A stretch of DNA of 64,000 bases from Pseudonocardia alni (GCF_002813375.1 NZ_PHUJ01000003.1:744001-808000); one strand, 5' to 3'. Shown: positions 21,040 to 31,833, counted from the stretch's first letter. A program made the numbers and translations. The notes: generated by a model not told the origin, from the sequence alone.

Positions 21040-23424
21040 TCAGCCGCGGACCCGCGGGGCCCGTCCATGGGGCTGTTCCACCGGCTCCACCCACTCCGGG
21101 GTGGGGGTCGGCGCGGTGGCCGGGCTCTCGTCGTCGAGCGCGATGGGCTCGCCGTGGTGGCGCAGCCGCATCGGGGCGCCGTCGGTGAGCCGGTACTCGG
21201 TCTCCTCGGGGGTGATCGAGACCCGGATCCGGCGCCCCTGCCACTTCAGGCCGAACGAGATCCGCGACAGCGACGCCGGCAGCACCGGAGCGAACGACAA
21301 CCCGTCGGCCTCGCAGCGCATCCCGCCGAAGCCCAGCACGACCGCGGTCCAGGTCCCGGCCATCGACGCGATGTGCATGCCGTGGTCGGTGTTGCCCGCC
21401 AGGTCCTGCAGGTCGACCAGGGCGGCCTCGGCGAGGTACTGGTGGGCCAGCTCCAGGTGCCCGGTGCGGGCGGCCATCACCGACTGGGTGCACGCCGACA
21501 ACGACGAGTCCCGCACCGTGATCGCCTCGTAGTAGGCGAAGTTGCGGCGCTTCTGCTCCTCGGTGAACGCCTCCGGGAAGATCTGCATCGCCAGCACGAG
21601 GTCGGCCTGCTTGATGACCTGCTTGCGGTACAGGTCGAAGTAGGGGTAGTTCAGCAGCAGCGGGTACCGCTCGGCCGGGGTCTCCTCGAAGTTCCACCGC
21701 TGGTGGTCGGTGAAGCCCTCGGACTGCGGGTGCACGCCCAGGCGCTCGTCGAACGGGATGAACATGGCGCCGGCGGCATCGCGCCAGGACGCGATCTCCT
21801 CGGAGTCCACCCCGAGCCGTGACGCCGACCTCGGGTGCTTCGCGGCGACCTCGGCGGCGTAGCGCAGGTTCTGCTGGGCCATCAGGTTGGTGTAGACGTT
21901 GTTGTCCGCGATCGAGGAGTACTCGTCGGGGCCGGTGACGCCGTCGATGCGGAAGTTGCCCGCCGAGTCGTGGCTGCCCAGCGAGCGCCACAGCCGCGCG
22001 GTCGCGACCAGCAGCTCCAGCCCGACCTCCAGCTCGAACTTGGTGTCGCCGGTGGCGTGCACGTGCCGCTTCACCGCGTCGGCGATGTCGGCGTTGATGT
22101 GGAACGCCGCGGTGCCCGCGGGCCAGTAGCCGGAGCACTCGTGGCCGCGGATGGTGCGCCACGGGAACGCCGCGCCCTTGAGGCCGAGTGTCTCGGCGCG
22201 CTCGAAGGCCAGCGGCAGGATCGACTTGCGCCAGCGCAGGGCGTCCGCCGCCGCCTCCGGGGCGACGAAGGACAGCACCTGCAGGCAGAACGTCTCGGTG
22301 TCCCAGAAGGTGTGGCCGTCGTAGCCGTCGGCGGTCAGCCCCTTGGCCGGGATGCAGCGGCGCTCGGCGCGGGCGCCGGCCTGCAGGATGTGGAAGGTCG
22401 CCAGCCGCACGGCCTGCTGCAGCTCGGCGTCGCCGTCGATCTCGACGTCGGCGGTGGCCCAGAAGTCGTCGAGGTAGTCGCGCTGCTCGGCGACCAGGCC
22501 GTCCCAGCCGGTGTACCGGGCGGCGGCGATGGCGGCGCGCACCTGGTCGTAGACGGCGGGCAGGCTGCGCCGCGAGGACCAGCCGTAGGCGAGGTACTTG
22601 ACCACGCGCAGCGACTGGCCGGGCTTGACCCGGGCGATGACGGTGGTGCGGGCGAGGTCCTCGTTGGCGTCGGTGGACACCTGGACGCCGTCCGGGCCGA
22701 ACACCTCGTGCTCCATCGCCGCGCCGCAGCGCAGCTCCGACTTGCGGGTGCGGTGCACCAGGGTGGCTCCGGCGTCGCCGGCGCGGGACTGCTCGGGCTC
22801 CAGCACGTTGTCCAGCGCGGTGTCCAGGCGCGGGTCGTCGGCGTCGCGGCCGGGCAGCTGCTCGTTGGCGACGAGCTCGGACTGCAGCACCAGCAGGGCG
22901 GCGTCACCGGCGGCGCCGCTGCCGTCGTTGCCGTTGCTGACCAGCTCGACCTCGTAGGAGATCGCGGCGACCGCGCGCTGGGTCAGCGAGACCAAGCGGG
23001 TCGAGCGGACCCGGACCCGGCGCCCGGCCGGGGACTCCCACTCGACCTCGCGGTGCAGCGTGCCGGCCTGCATGTCCAGCACCCGTTCGTGCCGGTGCAG
23101 GGTGCCGTAGCGCAGGTCGAACGGCTCGTCGTCGACCAGCAGCCGGATCAGCTTGCCGTTGGTCGTGTTGATGATCGTCTGCCCGGACTCGGGGTAGCCG
23201 TAGCCGCCCTCGGCGTACGGCAGCGGCCGGACCTCGTAGAAGGAGTTCAGGTAGGTGCCGGGCAGGACGTGCGGCTCGCCCTCGTCGAGGTTGCCGCGCA
23301 GCCCGATGTGGCCGTTGGACAGCGCGAAGACCGACTCGGTCTGGCCCATCGCGTCCAGGTCGAGGCGCGGTTCGCGGACCACCCACGGCTCGACGGTGAA
23401 GGTGGGCAGGTGGTCGGGCTTCAC
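21040..23424 (-). CDS. Glycoside hydrolase family 65 disaccharide phosphorylase
   Basis: A 794-residue GH65 protein; these inverting phosphorylases split alpha-linked disaccharides (maltose, trehalose, kojibiose, nigerose) with phosphate to give beta-glucose 1-phosphate. The general acid Glu is in [16 protein letters not shown] (Glu501), and the (alpha/alpha)6 barrel motif [17 protein letters not shown] (361-377) is complete. The N-terminal beta-sandwich begins [14 protein letters not shown]. The substrate cannot be decided by eye. The GTG start overlaps the stop of the beta-phosphoglucomutase gene, which would convert the product to glucose 6-phosphate, so the pair forms a complete salvage step. 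Confidence 0.92.
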   Translation of the reverse strand: MKPDHLPTFTVEPWVVREPRLDLDAMGQTESVFALSNGHIGLRGNLDEGEPHVLPGTYLNSFYEVRPLPYAEGGYGYPESGQTIINTTNGKLIRLLVDDEPFDLRYGTLHRHERVLDMQAGTLHREVEWESPAGRRVRVRSTRLVSLTQRAVAAISYEVELVSNGNDGSGAAGDAALLVLQSELVANEQLPGRDADDPRLDTALDNVLEPEQSRAGDAGATLVHRTRKSELRCGAAMEHEVFGPDGVQVSTDANEDLARTTVIARVKPGQSLRVVKYLAYGWSSRRSLPAVYDQVRAAIAAARYTGWDGLVAEQRDYLDDFWATADVEIDGDAELQQAVRLATFHILQAGARAERRCIPAKGLTADGYDGHTFWDTETFCLQVLSFVAPEAAADALRWRKSILPLAFERAETLGLKGAAFPWRTIRGHECSGYWPAGTAAFHINADIADAVKRHVHATGDTKFELEVGLELLVATARLWRSLGSHDSAGNFRIDGVTGPDEYSSIADNNVYTNLMAQQNLRYAAEVAAKHPRSASRLGVDSEEIASWRDAAGAMFIPFDERLGVHPQSEGFTDHQRWNFEETPAERYPLLLNYPYFDLYRKQVIKQADLVLAMQIFPEAFTEEQKRRNFAYYEAITVRDSSLSACTQSVMAARTGHLELAHQYLAEAALVDLQDLAGNTDHGMHIASMAGTWTAVVLGFGGMRCEADGLSFAPVLPASLSRISFGLKWQGRRIRVSITPEETEYRLTDGAPMRLRHHGEPIALDDESPATAPTPTPEWVEPVEQPHGRAPRVRG

Positions 23425-24155
23425 GAACGCTCCAGCAGGTCGGCGAGATCGGTGACGACGACGTCCGCGCCGTGCTCACGCAGCGCGTCCGCCTGGTCGA
23501 GACGGTCGACGCCGACGACGGCGCCGAAGTCCCCCGCGTGGCCGGCCTGCACGCCGGCCAGCGCGTCCTCGAACACCACCGCGGCGGACCGGTCCACCCC
23601 GAGGTCGGCCGCGGCGGCGAGGAAGGTGTCGGGAGCGGGCTTGCCGGGCAGGCCGCGCTCGCGGGCGGTGACGCCGTCGACGCGGTGGTCGATGAAGGTC
23701 TCGAGCCCGGTGACCCGCAGGATCTGCTCGGCGTTCGCGCTGGAGGACACGACGGCGGTGGTGAGCCCGGCGTCCTTCACCGCCTCCAGGTAGCGGCGCG
23801 ACCCCGGGTAGACCTCGACTCCGTCGGTGCGGATCCGCTCCTGCACGAGGTCGTTCTTGCGGGTCGACAGGCCCCACAGGGTCTCGGTGTCCGCGGTGTC
23901 GTCCGGGGACCCCTCGGGCAGCTCGATCCCGCGCGAGGCGAGGAAGCTGCGGGTCCCCTCGAGACGGGGCTTCCCGTCGACGTACGGACCGTAGTCGGCG
24001 TTGACGTCGAACGGGGTGTACCCGTCACCGTCGCGGGAACGGAGGTACTCGTCGAACATCTGCTTCCACGCCGCGGCGTGGACGCTCGCGGTGTCGGTGA
24101 GTACGCCGTCCAGGTCGAACAGGCACGCGCGTGTGCCGTCGGGCAGCCCCAGCAT
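23421..24155 (-). CDS. Beta-phosphoglucomutase-family HAD hydrolase
   Basis: A 244-residue HAD enzyme. Motif I is [20 protein letters not shown] with both Asp residues, as in beta-phosphoglucomutase; motif II is [12 protein letters not shown], the Lys is in [12 protein letters not shown], and motif IV is [16 protein letters not shown]. It would isomerise beta-glucose 1-phosphate to glucose 6-phosphate. The ATG at 24155 lies 7 nt after TAGCGT, indicating a leaderless transcript. The 4-nt overlap with the GH65 gene downstream supports coupled expression and a shared pathway. Confidence 0.92.
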   Translation of the reverse strand: MLGLPDGTRACLFDLDGVLTDTASVHAAAWKQMFDEYLRSRDGDGYTPFDVNADYGPYVDGKPRLEGTRSFLASRGIELPEGSPDDTADTETLWGLSTRKNDLVQERIRTDGVEVYPGSRRYLEAVKDAGLTTAVVSSSANAEQILRVTGLETFIDHRVDGVTARERGLPGKPAPDTFLAAAADLGVDRSAAVVFEDALAGVQAGHAGDFGAVVGVDRLDQADALREHGADVVVTDLADLLERS

Positions 24156-24162
24156 GGCGCGC

Positions 24163-24168
24163 ACGCTA
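24163..24168 (-). promoter_or_regulatory. Leaderless -10 element (TAGCGT) for the phosphoglucomutase-GH65 operon
   Basis: TAGCGT, 7 nt, then the ATG at 24155 on the minus strand. Confidence 0.5.
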
Positions 24169-24228
24169 TCCGGATCGATGAAGGTCCGTCGCCCCGGGCG
24201 GTGCACGCCACTCCCCCGCCGGCGGGTG

Positions 24229-26124
24229 TCACACGACGGGCACGCCCAGCGGCAGGACCAACAGGACGAGCGGGGCGCGGGCGGGCCGCTCGGCCGGGCC
24301 CGCCGGATGGACCTCCACCCGGGCCGCGGGCCCGTCGGGGGCGTCCGGGTCCAGCCGCACGTGGACCGCGCCGCCCGCGCTGTGCGGCTCGATCTCCTCG
24401 GCCACCCCGCGGCGGACCGCGGCGAGCACCGACAGCGGCGGCACCGCCGACGACGGGTCGACACCGGCCCCGGACGGGTCGTCGAGCTCGGTGGTCAGCC
24501 GGGCGCCGAAGCGGGTCCGTTCGATCTGCAGGTAGGCCCGCACGGCGGCGAGCTCCTCGTCGAGCCGGATCGAGGGCTCCCCGGCCCGGTCCGCGGCCCG
24601 GGACAGGTCGGCGAAGCCGAGCAGCAGCTCCCGGGCCCGTGGCGGGTCGGTGCGCACCAGCGAGGCGATGGTGTTGAGGGTGTTGTAGACGAAGTGCTGC
24701 TCGAGCCGCCGCGACAGCGGCCCGTGCCAGGGGCCGTCCGGGGCGGTGGCCGGCGGCACGGGGTCCACGAGGGCGCGCGGGACGGCGTCGCGGACCCGGA
24801 TGCGGACGGTCTCGTCGGGGGCCGGGGCGCGGTGCGCGCCGGGCCGGGCCGGGCGGCCCTCGTCCGGCGGGGTGTCACGGGCGGGCCGGTCGGGGGCCGC
24901 GGTGCCGGCGGGGCCCGGGGTGCGGGCGTCCGGCGGGGCGTCCCCGTCCTCGGAGGCGGGCCGGGTGCCCGGTGCGGCCACGGCACCGGCGCGGGGCAGC
25001 ACGACGGTCTCCGGGCCGTGCCCGGGTGCGTGCCCGGTCCCGCGGCCCGGGCGGCGCAGCGCGACGGTCGGGCGGACCGCCGACGCCGCCCGGCGCGCCG
25101 CGTCGATCGCGGTGGCCAGGTCGTCGTCGTGCTCGGCGGGCGCCACCAGACCGCGCCAGGACGGCAGGGTGAGCCGTCCGGCGGCCGTCCGGCCCCGGTG
25201 CTCGACCGCCGCGACCAGGCCGGGGGCCAGCCAGCGGGGGTCGACGCCGATCCCGTCGGGCACCCCGAGCGGCGGGGTCCCGGTGGCGGGGACGCGCAGG
25301 ACGGTGCGGGCGTCGACGTCGGCGGCGCCGATCCCGACGCGGCCCACGTAGCGGAGCCCGCCGGGCTCGGGCAGCGCCAGCAGCACCGCGCCGATCCGCT
25401 CCCGGCCCCCGCCCGGGGCCCCGGCGGGCACCCAGCCCGCGACGAGCACCTGCCGGTGGCGGCGCAGCGGCACCCGCAGCCAGTTCCGGGTGCGCCGCCC
25501 GGGCTGGTAGGGCAGGTCGAGCCGCTTGAGGTGCAGCCCGTCGAGGCCGTAGCGCTCCGCGGTCCGGACCACGAGGTCGGCCTCGTCGAGCCCGAACGAG
25601 GGCGGGACCAGGATCTTCGGCCCGGCCAGGTCGAGCGCCTCCAGCTCCGCGCGGCGGCGCCGGTAGGGCAGCTCGCACGTGCGGCGGCCGTCGCAGAACA
25701 GCAGGTCGGTGACCACGTAGCCGACCGGGACCTCGGACCGCAGGGCCGCGTCCGGGGACACCGTCGCGGTGCGGCGCAGGAGCGGACCGCGCGACGGGCG
25801 GCCCGCCTCGTCGAGGGCGACGACGGTGCCGTCGAGCACCATGCCGCCCGGCGGGGCCTGGTCGCCGAGCACGGCGAGCTCGGGGAAGGACCCGGTCACG
25901 CTGCGTGCGGTGGAGGACAGCAGCCGGACGCGGCCGGGCCGGGCGTAGGCCACGCAGCGGTGGCCCTCCCAGGCGAACTCGACCGCCCAGCGGTCCGGGT
26001 CGCCCGCGTCGGTCAGCTCGCCCGCGGCGGGCAGCATCGGCGGGATGAGGTCGGGCATGGGCGCGCCAGGACCCGCGCCGGCGCGCGCCTGCCCGGCGCC
26101 GTGCGTCGCACCGCCCCCCACCAC
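24229..26124 (-). CDS. Fusion of a motif-less ATP-dependent DNA ligase fold with a LytS-type histidine-kinase segment
   Basis: A 631-residue protein of unusual architecture. Residues ~23-285 align with the adenylation and OB domains of LigC/LigD-type ligases, but the nucleotidyl-lysine motif KxDGxR reads AWEGHR (Ala51), motif III DGE reads DGTVV (98-102), motif IV is DGLHLKR (195-201) and motif V WLKVK is WLRVP, so adenylation is not expected. After a Pro/Ala-rich linker (~340-460) comes [19 protein letters not shown] (His477) with the helices of the LytS/YehU His_kinase domain. The following ATPase region lacks the N-box Asn and DxGxG, and the protein ends in a hydrophobic stretch. The GTG at 26124 sits 7 nt after TAGCGT; an ATG 22 codons later is the alternative. 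Probably a scaffold or sensor; function unknown. Confidence 0.75.
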   Translation of the reverse strand: MVGGGATHGAGQARAGAGPGAPMPDLIPPMLPAAGELTDAGDPDRWAVEFAWEGHRCVAYARPGRVRLLSSTARSVTGSFPELAVLGDQAPPGGMVLDGTVVALDEAGRPSRGPLLRRTATVSPDAALRSEVPVGYVVTDLLFCDGRRTCELPYRRRRAELEALDLAGPKILVPPSFGLDEADLVVRTAERYGLDGLHLKRLDLPYQPGRRTRNWLRVPLRRHRQVLVAGWVPAGAPGGGRERIGAVLLALPEPGGLRYVGRVGIGAADVDARTVLRVPATGTPPLGVPDGIGVDPRWLAPGLVAAVEHRGRTAAGRLTLPSWRGLVAPAEHDDDLATAIDAARRAASAVRPTVALRRPGRGTGHAPGHGPETVVLPRAGAVAAPGTRPASEDGDAPPDARTPGPAGTAAPDRPARDTPPDEGRPARPGAHRAPAPDETVRIRVRDAVPRALVDPVPPATAPDGPWHGPLSRRLEQHFVYNTLNTIASLVRTDPPRARELLLGFADLSRAADRAGEPSIRLDEELAAVRAYLQIERTRFGARLTTELDDPSGAGVDPSSAVPPLSVLAAVRRGVAEEIEPHSAGGAVHVRLDPDAPDGPAARVEVHPAGPAERPARAPLVLLVLPLGVPVV

Positions 26125-26131
26125 GGCATCC

Positions 26132-26137
26132 ACGCTA
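26132..26137 (-). promoter_or_regulatory. Leaderless -10 element (TAGCGT) for the pseudo-ligase fusion
   Basis: TAGCGT, 7 nt, then GTG at 26124, the same geometry as at 24163 and 33912. Confidence 0.45.
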
Positions 26138-26218
26138 TCCCCCGCACGGGCGAGTGCGGGCGCCACCTCGGCGCTGCGGCGCCCGGTGTCGGGGGTGTCT
26201 GCGACGATCGGTCCCATC

Positions 26219-28768
26219 ATGACGCTCACCGACCGGCTGCCGCGCTCCTCCGACCCCGCGAACCCCCCGGATCCCGCCGCGCTGGTGGACACCTTCGCCG
26301 AGTGGGCGTTCGACGAGCGCGGTCTGTCGCTGTACCCGGCGCAGGAGGAGGCGCTGCTGGAGCTGGTCACCGGCGCCAACGTGATCCTCTCGACGCCGAC
26401 GGGCTCGGGGAAGTCGCTGGTCGCGATCGGCGCGCACGCCGCGGCGCTGGCCCGCGGTGAGCGCAGCTTCTACACCGCGCCGATCAAGGCGCTGGTCAGC
26501 GAGAAGTTCTTCGCGCTGTGCGAGGTGTTCGGCGCGGACAAGGTCGGCATGCTCACCGGCGACGCCGCGGTGAACGAGAAGGCTCCGATCATCTGCTGCA
26601 CCGCGGAGATCCTGGCGAACCTCGCCCTGCGCGAGGGCCCCGGGACCGACGTCGGCTCGGTGATCATGGACGAGTTCCACTTCTACGCCGACCCGTCGCG
26701 CGGCTGGGCCTGGCAGGTGCCGATCGTCGAGCTGCCGCAGGCGCAGTTCCTGCTGATGAGCGCCACGCTGGGCGACACGTCGTTCTTCGCGGAGGACCTG
26801 ACCCGGCGCACCGGGCGGGAGACCGCGGAGATCACCTCGGTGGAGCGGCCGGTGCCGCTGCACTTCCGCTACGTCGTCGAGCCGCTGCACGAGACGATCA
26901 CCGAGCTGCTGTCGACGCGTGAGGCGCCGGTCTACGTCGTGCACTTCACCCAGCAGGCCGCCGTCGAACGGGCGCAGGCGCTGATGAGCGTCAACGTCAC
27001 CTCCAAGGAGGACAAGGCCGCGATCGCCGAGACGATCGGGGCGTTCCGGTTCACCTCCGGCTTCGGCCGCACCCTGTCCCGCCTGGTGCGCCACGGGATC
27101 GGCGTGCACCACGCGGGGATGCTCCCCCGCTACCGGCGGCTGGTGGAGACCCTCGCCCAGGCCGGCCTGCTCAAGGTCATCTGCGGTACCGACACCCTCG
27201 GCGTCGGCATCAATGTGCCGATCCGCACGGTGCTGTTCACCGCCCTGTCCAAGTACGACGGGCGCCGCGTGCGCCCCCTCAAGGCCCGCGAGTTCCACCA
27301 GATCGCCGGCCGCGCCGGGCGGGCCGGGTACGACACCGTCGGCACCGTCGTCGCGCAGGCCCCCGAGCACGACATCGAGAACGCCAAGGCACTGGCCAAG
27401 GCGGGCGACGACCCGAAGAAGCGCCGCAAGGTGCAGCGCAAGCAGCCGCCCGAGGGGTTCGTCGGCTGGTCGGAGACCTCGTTCGAGAAGCTGCAGCAGG
27501 CCCGTCCGGAGCCGCTGACCAGCCACTTCGAGGTCACCCACGCGATGCTGCTCAACGTGGTGTCGCGCGGCGGGGACACCTACGCCGCGATGGAGCACCT
27601 GCTCACCGACAACCACGAGCCCCGCAAGCGGCAGCTGAAGCACATGCTGCGGGCGATCGCGATCTACCGGGCGCTGCGCACCTCCGGCGTCGTCGAGCAG
27701 TACACCGTGGACGGTGCGACCCGTCCACGGGCCCGGGTGGTCGACGAGCTGCAGCTGGACTTCGCGCTCAACCAGCCGCTGTCGCCGTTCGCGCTGGCGG
27801 TGTTCGAGCTCCTCGACCAGGAGTCGCCGACCTACGCCCTCGACGTGCTCTCGGTGATCGAGTCGACCCTCGACGACCCCCGTCAGATCCTCGCCGCCCA
27901 GCAGAACAAGGCCCGCGGCGAGGCGATCGCGGCGATGAAGGCCGACGGCATCGAGTACGAGGAGCGGATGGCCCGCCTGGAGGAGGTCACCCACCCCAAG
28001 CCCCTCGACGAGATGCTGCACGCCGCGCTGGAGACCTACCGCCGCGGCGCGCCGTGGGTCGCCGACGCCGTCCTGTCGCCGAAGTCGGTGGTCCGGGACA
28101 TGAGCGAGCGGGCGATGACGTTCACCGAATACGTCTCGCACTACCAGCTCGCCCGCTCCGAGGGCCTGGTGCTGCGCTACCTGGCCGACGCCTACCGGGC
28201 GCTGCGCCAGACCGTGCCCGAGCACGCCCGCACCGAGGAGCTCACCGACCTCGTGGAGTGGCTGGGCGAGCTGGTCCGCCAGACCGACTCCTCGCTGCTC
28301 GACGAGTGGGAGAAGCTCGCCGCCGGGGCGGGTGCCGACGGGGAGGTGCTGCCGCCGGGGGCCGAGGTCGCCGTCGCCACGCCGACCGGGGTCACCGGCA
28401 ACGCCCGCGCGTTCCGGGTCATGGTGCGCAACGCGCTGTTCCGCCGGGTGGAGCTCGCGGCGATGGGCCGCTACGCCGAGCTGGGCGACCTCGACGCCGA
28501 CGCCGGCTGGACCGCCGACCGCTGGCGGGACGCCCTGGCCCCCTACTTCGCGATCCACGACCGGATCGGCTTCGGGCCGGACGCGCGCGGGCCCGAGCTG
28601 TTCGACCTCACCGAGGAGGCCGACCGCTGGCTGGTGCGCCAGGTCCTCGACGACCCGGCAGGCGACCGGGACTGGGCGATCACCGCCGAGGTGGACCTCG
28701 CTGCCTCCGACGAGGCCGGTGAGGCCGTCGTGTGGGTGACGGAGGTGACCGACGGGTCGCCGGCCTGA
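26219..28768 (+). CDS. Ski2-like DEAD/DEAH-box RNA helicase with DUF3516 C-terminus
   Basis: An 849-residue superfamily 2 helicase. Walker A is STPTGSGKSLVAIG (about residues 61-74), motif II is MDEFHFYADP (DExH type), motif III SATLGD, and motif VI QIAGRAGRAGYDTVG. The C-terminal ~450 residues match DUF3516, found in actinobacterial helicases related to but distinct from HelY; it includes FEVTHAMLLNVVSRGGD and a basic KKRRKVQRK patch that may contact RNA. A role in RNA processing or decay is inferred from Ski2/Mtr4 relatives. The ATG at 26219 is the only start giving a natural N-terminus; it is divergent from the pseudo-ligase gene with a 94-nt promoter region between them. Confidence 0.9.
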   Translation: MTLTDRLPRSSDPANPPDPAALVDTFAEWAFDERGLSLYPAQEEALLELVTGANVILSTPTGSGKSLVAIGAHAAALARGERSFYTAPIKALVSEKFFALCEVFGADKVGMLTGDAAVNEKAPIICCTAEILANLALREGPGTDVGSVIMDEFHFYADPSRGWAWQVPIVELPQAQFLLMSATLGDTSFFAEDLTRRTGRETAEITSVERPVPLHFRYVVEPLHETITELLSTREAPVYVVHFTQQAAVERAQALMSVNVTSKEDKAAIAETIGAFRFTSGFGRTLSRLVRHGIGVHHAGMLPRYRRLVETLAQAGLLKVICGTDTLGVGINVPIRTVLFTALSKYDGRRVRPLKAREFHQIAGRAGRAGYDTVGTVVAQAPEHDIENAKALAKAGDDPKKRRKVQRKQPPEGFVGWSETSFEKLQQARPEPLTSHFEVTHAMLLNVVSRGGDTYAAMEHLLTDNHEPRKRQLKHMLRAIAIYRALRTSGVVEQYTVDGATRPRARVVDELQLDFALNQPLSPFALAVFELLDQESPTYALDVLSVIESTLDDPRQILAAQQNKARGEAIAAMKADGIEYEERMARLEEVTHPKPLDEMLHAALETYRRGAPWVADAVLSPKSVVRDMSERAMTFTEYVSHYQLARSEGLVLRYLADAYRALRQTVPEHARTEELTDLVEWLGELVRQTDSSLLDEWEKLAAGAGADGEVLPPGAEVAVATPTGVTGNARAFRVMVRNALFRRVELAAMGRYAELGDLDADAGWTADRWRDALAPYFAIHDRIGFGPDARGPELFDLTEEADRWLVRQVLDDPAGDRDWAITAEVDLAASDEAGEAVVWVTEVTDGSPA

Positions 28769-28900
28769 CCCGACCGGCCCGTCGCGGGGCGCCGACGTAA
28801 CCCGGTCGGCCCCACCGGGCGGGTCGGATCGGTTACGGTGTTCACCGATCATCCCGATCATGAGGGAAGTCCCTCCCACCGGAGCGAACGGGGGCGGTGG

Positions 28901-31045
28901 ATGCAGCAGGCCGACGTCGCCGCTGCTCGCGCCGACCACGGACGGGCGCTCGTCCCCGCAGCACTCCCCGACCCCGCCGACCTCGCCACCCCGTGGACCG
29001 CGGAGCTGGCCCGCCGTTCGGTGCTGCCGGTCACGGAGCTGCGCCCGGTCGTCGACCGGGTGACCGGGCAGCTGCGGGCCGCCGCCCTGGCCGAGTGCTA
29101 CGACCCGGACCTCCCCGCGACCGCCGGCGGGGACCTCGTGCGGGCGCGCATCCACCAGCCGGGCTGCCTGGAGATCGGGATGGAGCTGCTGGGGGCGCAC
29201 CTGGAGCCGGCCGCGGACACCGCCGCCCGGGTCCGGCGGATCGCGGCCGTGCTGGCGGCGTTCGCCCGCGGGTTCACCGAGGCCACCCGCAGCCTGGTCC
29301 TCGCCGAGCACGAGCAGGTCACCCGGGCCGCGCTGGAGGCCCGCCGCGTCGCCGAGGAGGCCCGCCGTCGCTCGGACCTGCGGCTGCGGACCGTCGTCGA
29401 CTCCGCGGCCGTCGGGATCGTGATCTTCGACCCGGACGGGCGGCTCGTCGAGGTGAACGAGACCGCCGCCGTCATGTCCGGGTACACGCCCGCACAGCTG
29501 CTGAGGATGCGGGTCACCGACTTCGTGCCCCGGGAGTCGGCGCCGGAGGTGTGGGCGGAGCGGCCGCGGCTGCTCGACGGCTCCCTGGACCGGCTCCGGG
29601 TGGTCCGCCCGGTCCGGCGCGCCGACGACAGCGACGTGTGGATCGACGCCGTGGTCACCCTGCTCGGCCCGATCGGCGGTGACGAGCAGCTGCTCGTCGC
29701 GGTGGTGTCCGACGTGACCGACCAGTTGCTGATGCAGGAGAGCCTGGCCCACCAGGCGTCGCACGACCCGCTGACCGGGCTGCCGAACCGGTCGCTGTTC
29801 TTCGAACGCCTGCGCGCCGCGATCGACGCGGGCTCCTCCGGTGCCCGCCCGGGGGTCTGCTATCTGGACCTGGACGGGTTCAAGGTCGTCAACGACACCC
29901 TGGGCCACCAGGCCGGGGACCGGCTGCTGCAGGTCCTGGCCGACCGGCTCCGGGGCGCGCTGGAGCCCGGCGGGCACCTCGTCGCGCGGATGGGCGGCGA
30001 CGAGTTCGTCGTGCTGGTGCCGCGCACCGCCGACCGGGCCGAGCTGGAGGAGGTCGCGACCCGCGCGCTGGGGACCGTTCGCCGCCCGGTGCGCGTCGAC
30101 GGCCGCGACATCGTGATCTCGGCCAGCGTCGGGGTGGTGCGCCACGACGGCGAGCTGGGCATCGACGAGCTGATCGCCGCCGCCGACACCACCCTGTACT
30201 CGGCCAAGCGCGCCGGTCGCGGGCGCTACGTGCTCTACGACCGCGACCGGCACCGCGACGACGTCGCCCGCTTCGAGCTGTCCTCGCAGATGCCCGAGGC
30301 GCTGCGCCGCGACGACTTCGTGGTCGTCTACCAGCCCCTGGTGCGCCTGGCCGACGAGCAGACCATCGGGGTCGAGGCGCTGGTGCGCTGGCAGCGGCCC
30401 GACGGGCAGCTTCTGGGCCCGGACCGGTTCATCCCGCTCGCCGAGGAGACCGGGCTGGTCGTGCCGCTGGGCCGCCGGGTCCTCGACGAGGCGTGTCGGC
30501 AGGGCCGGGTCTGGGCCGACGCGTACCCGGGCAGGCCGCTGACGATCAGCGTGAACGTCGCCGCCCGGCAGGTGACCGAGTCGGACCTGGTCGCCGACGT
30601 CGCGGCGACGCTGGAGCGCCACGACTGGCCGCCGGAGCTGCTGCAGCTCGAGCTGACCGAGTCCGACCTGATGGGCTCCCCCGGCCGGCCGTTGGCCACG
30701 CTGCGCGAGCTCGACCGGCTCGGTGTGAAGATCGCCATCGACGATTTCGGGACCGGCTACTCCAACCTCGCCTACCTGCGGCACCTGCCGGTGCACCGGC
30801 TCAAGCTGGCCGGGCACTTCCTGGCCGGGACCGCCGAGCGCGACGACGTCATCCTGCGCACGCTGATCTCGCTGGCCTCCGCGCTGGACCTGGAGGTCAC
30901 CGCGGAGGCGGTGGAGACCCGGGAGCAGGCGGCGCGGCTGCGCGAGTACGGCTGCGCCAACGCGCAGGGCTGGTACTACGCACCCGCGGTCGTCGCGGAA
31001 CGGGTCCCGGACCTGATCCGGGACCCGTTCCTGCGTGACCTCTGA
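28901..31045 (+). CDS. PAS-GGDEF-EAL cyclic-di-GMP signalling protein
   Basis: A 714-residue cytoplasmic protein. Residues ~1-150 are an unassigned helical region; ~165-280 a PAS domain (TVVDSAAVGIVIFDPDGRLVEVN); ~290-445 a diguanylate cyclase domain with intact GGDEF (ARMGGDEFVVLV) and HDPLTGLPNR; ~460-700 an EAL phosphodiesterase domain with EALVRW, SVNVAARQV, ELTES, DDFGTGYSNL, a Lys in RLKLAGHF and AEAVET, so all metal and catalytic residues seem present. The RxxD inhibitory site before GGDEF is absent. Both synthesis and breakdown of c-di-GMP are therefore possible. The ATG follows GGGGGCGGTGG. No TM segment is seen, so the input is probably cytosolic. Confidence 0.92.
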   Translation: MQQADVAAARADHGRALVPAALPDPADLATPWTAELARRSVLPVTELRPVVDRVTGQLRAAALAECYDPDLPATAGGDLVRARIHQPGCLEIGMELLGAHLEPAADTAARVRRIAAVLAAFARGFTEATRSLVLAEHEQVTRAALEARRVAEEARRRSDLRLRTVVDSAAVGIVIFDPDGRLVEVNETAAVMSGYTPAQLLRMRVTDFVPRESAPEVWAERPRLLDGSLDRLRVVRPVRRADDSDVWIDAVVTLLGPIGGDEQLLVAVVSDVTDQLLMQESLAHQASHDPLTGLPNRSLFFERLRAAIDAGSSGARPGVCYLDLDGFKVVNDTLGHQAGDRLLQVLADRLRGALEPGGHLVARMGGDEFVVLVPRTADRAELEEVATRALGTVRRPVRVDGRDIVISASVGVVRHDGELGIDELIAAADTTLYSAKRAGRGRYVLYDRDRHRDDVARFELSSQMPEALRRDDFVVVYQPLVRLADEQTIGVEALVRWQRPDGQLLGPDRFIPLAEETGLVVPLGRRVLDEACRQGRVWADAYPGRPLTISVNVAARQVTESDLVADVAATLERHDWPPELLQLELTESDLMGSPGRPLATLRELDRLGVKIAIDDFGTGYSNLAYLRHLPVHRLKLAGHFLAGTAERDDVILRTLISLASALDLEVTAEAVETREQAARLREYGCANAQGWYYAPAVVAERVPDLIRDPFLRDL

Positions 31046-31047
31046 GC

Positions 31048-31833
31048 TCAGCCGTTGCGCTCGTCGCGCCAGGCGATCCAGTCCTTCAGCCGGGACAGGT
31101 CGTAGCCGCCCTGGCCGTCCTGGCCGACGGTGAACAGGCGCACCCCGGCGTCGTACAGGGCGGCGCCGTCGTCCTCCGGGGCGCCCTCGACGGCGACCGA
31201 GCGTTCGATCTCGGCCGGGTCGCGGCCGATGTCGCGGCAGTGCCCGTCGAGGATGCCGCTCTTGCGGGTGACGGTGTCGACGTCGCCGAAGCCGTGCCAG
31301 ATGCCGGCGTGCTCGGCGGTGTAGCGCAGGGTCTTCTTCTCGCCCCCGCCGCCGATGAGGATCGGGATGTCGCGGGTCGGCGCCGGGTTGAGCGCCGACC
31401 AGCGGCTCCGGATGCGGGGCAGGGCCGCGGCCAGGTCGTTCAGCCGGCCGCCCGCGGTGCCGAACTCGTAGCCGTACTCGTCGTAGTCGCGCTGGAACCA
31501 GCCGGAGCCGATGCCCAGGATCAGCCGGCCGTCGGAGATGTGGTCGACGGTGCGGGCCATGTCGGCGAGCAGCTCGGGGTTGCGGTAGCTGTTGCAGGTC
31601 ACCAGGGCGCCGATCTCCACCCGGGAGGTCGCCTCGGCCCAGGCGCCGAGCATGGTCCAGCACTCGAAGTGCTTGCCGTCGGGCTCGCCGTAGAGCGGGA
31701 AGAAGTGGTCCCAGTTGAAGACGACGTCGACGCCGGCCTCCTCGGCGGCGGCCACGGTGCGGCGGATGTCGGCGTAGTCGGCGTGCTGGGGCTGCAGCTG
31801 CAGTCCGATGCGGACGGGACGGGGATCGGTCAT
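31048..31833 (-). CDS. LLM-class F420-dependent oxidoreductase
   Basis: A 261-residue luciferase-like monooxygenase-fold protein of the F420 type: VRIGLQLQPQHADY at the N-terminus, FNWDHFFPLYG (the WDHF active-site loop), GALVTCNSYRNP, ILGIGSGWFQRDYDEYG and IPILIGGGGEKKTL. The fold binds F420 or FMN; F420 is favoured because the window also encodes F420-dependent glucose-6-phosphate dehydrogenase. The substrate is unknown. The ATG at 31833 lies in a 20-nt stretch identical to that around the OsmC gene start. It converges on the GGDEF-EAL gene with 2 nt between the stops. Confidence 0.9.
   Translation of the reverse strand: MTDPRPVRIGLQLQPQHADYADIRRTVAAAEEAGVDVVFNWDHFFPLYGEPDGKHFECWTMLGAWAEATSRVEIGALVTCNSYRNPELLADMARTVDHISDGRLILGIGSGWFQRDYDEYGYEFGTAGGRLNDLAAALPRIRSRWSALNPAPTRDIPILIGGGGEKKTLRYTAEHAGIWHGFGDVDTVTRKSGILDGHCRDIGRDPAEIERSVAVEGAPEDDGAALYDAGVRLFTVGQDGQGGYDLSRLKDWIAWRDERNG

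Noticed and set aside
28901..31045. Catalytically dead EAL domain
   Set aside because: The KID triplet reads KLA, but the catalytic Lys and all other key acids (EAL, ELTES, DDFGTG, AEAVET) are kept, so inactivity is not supported.
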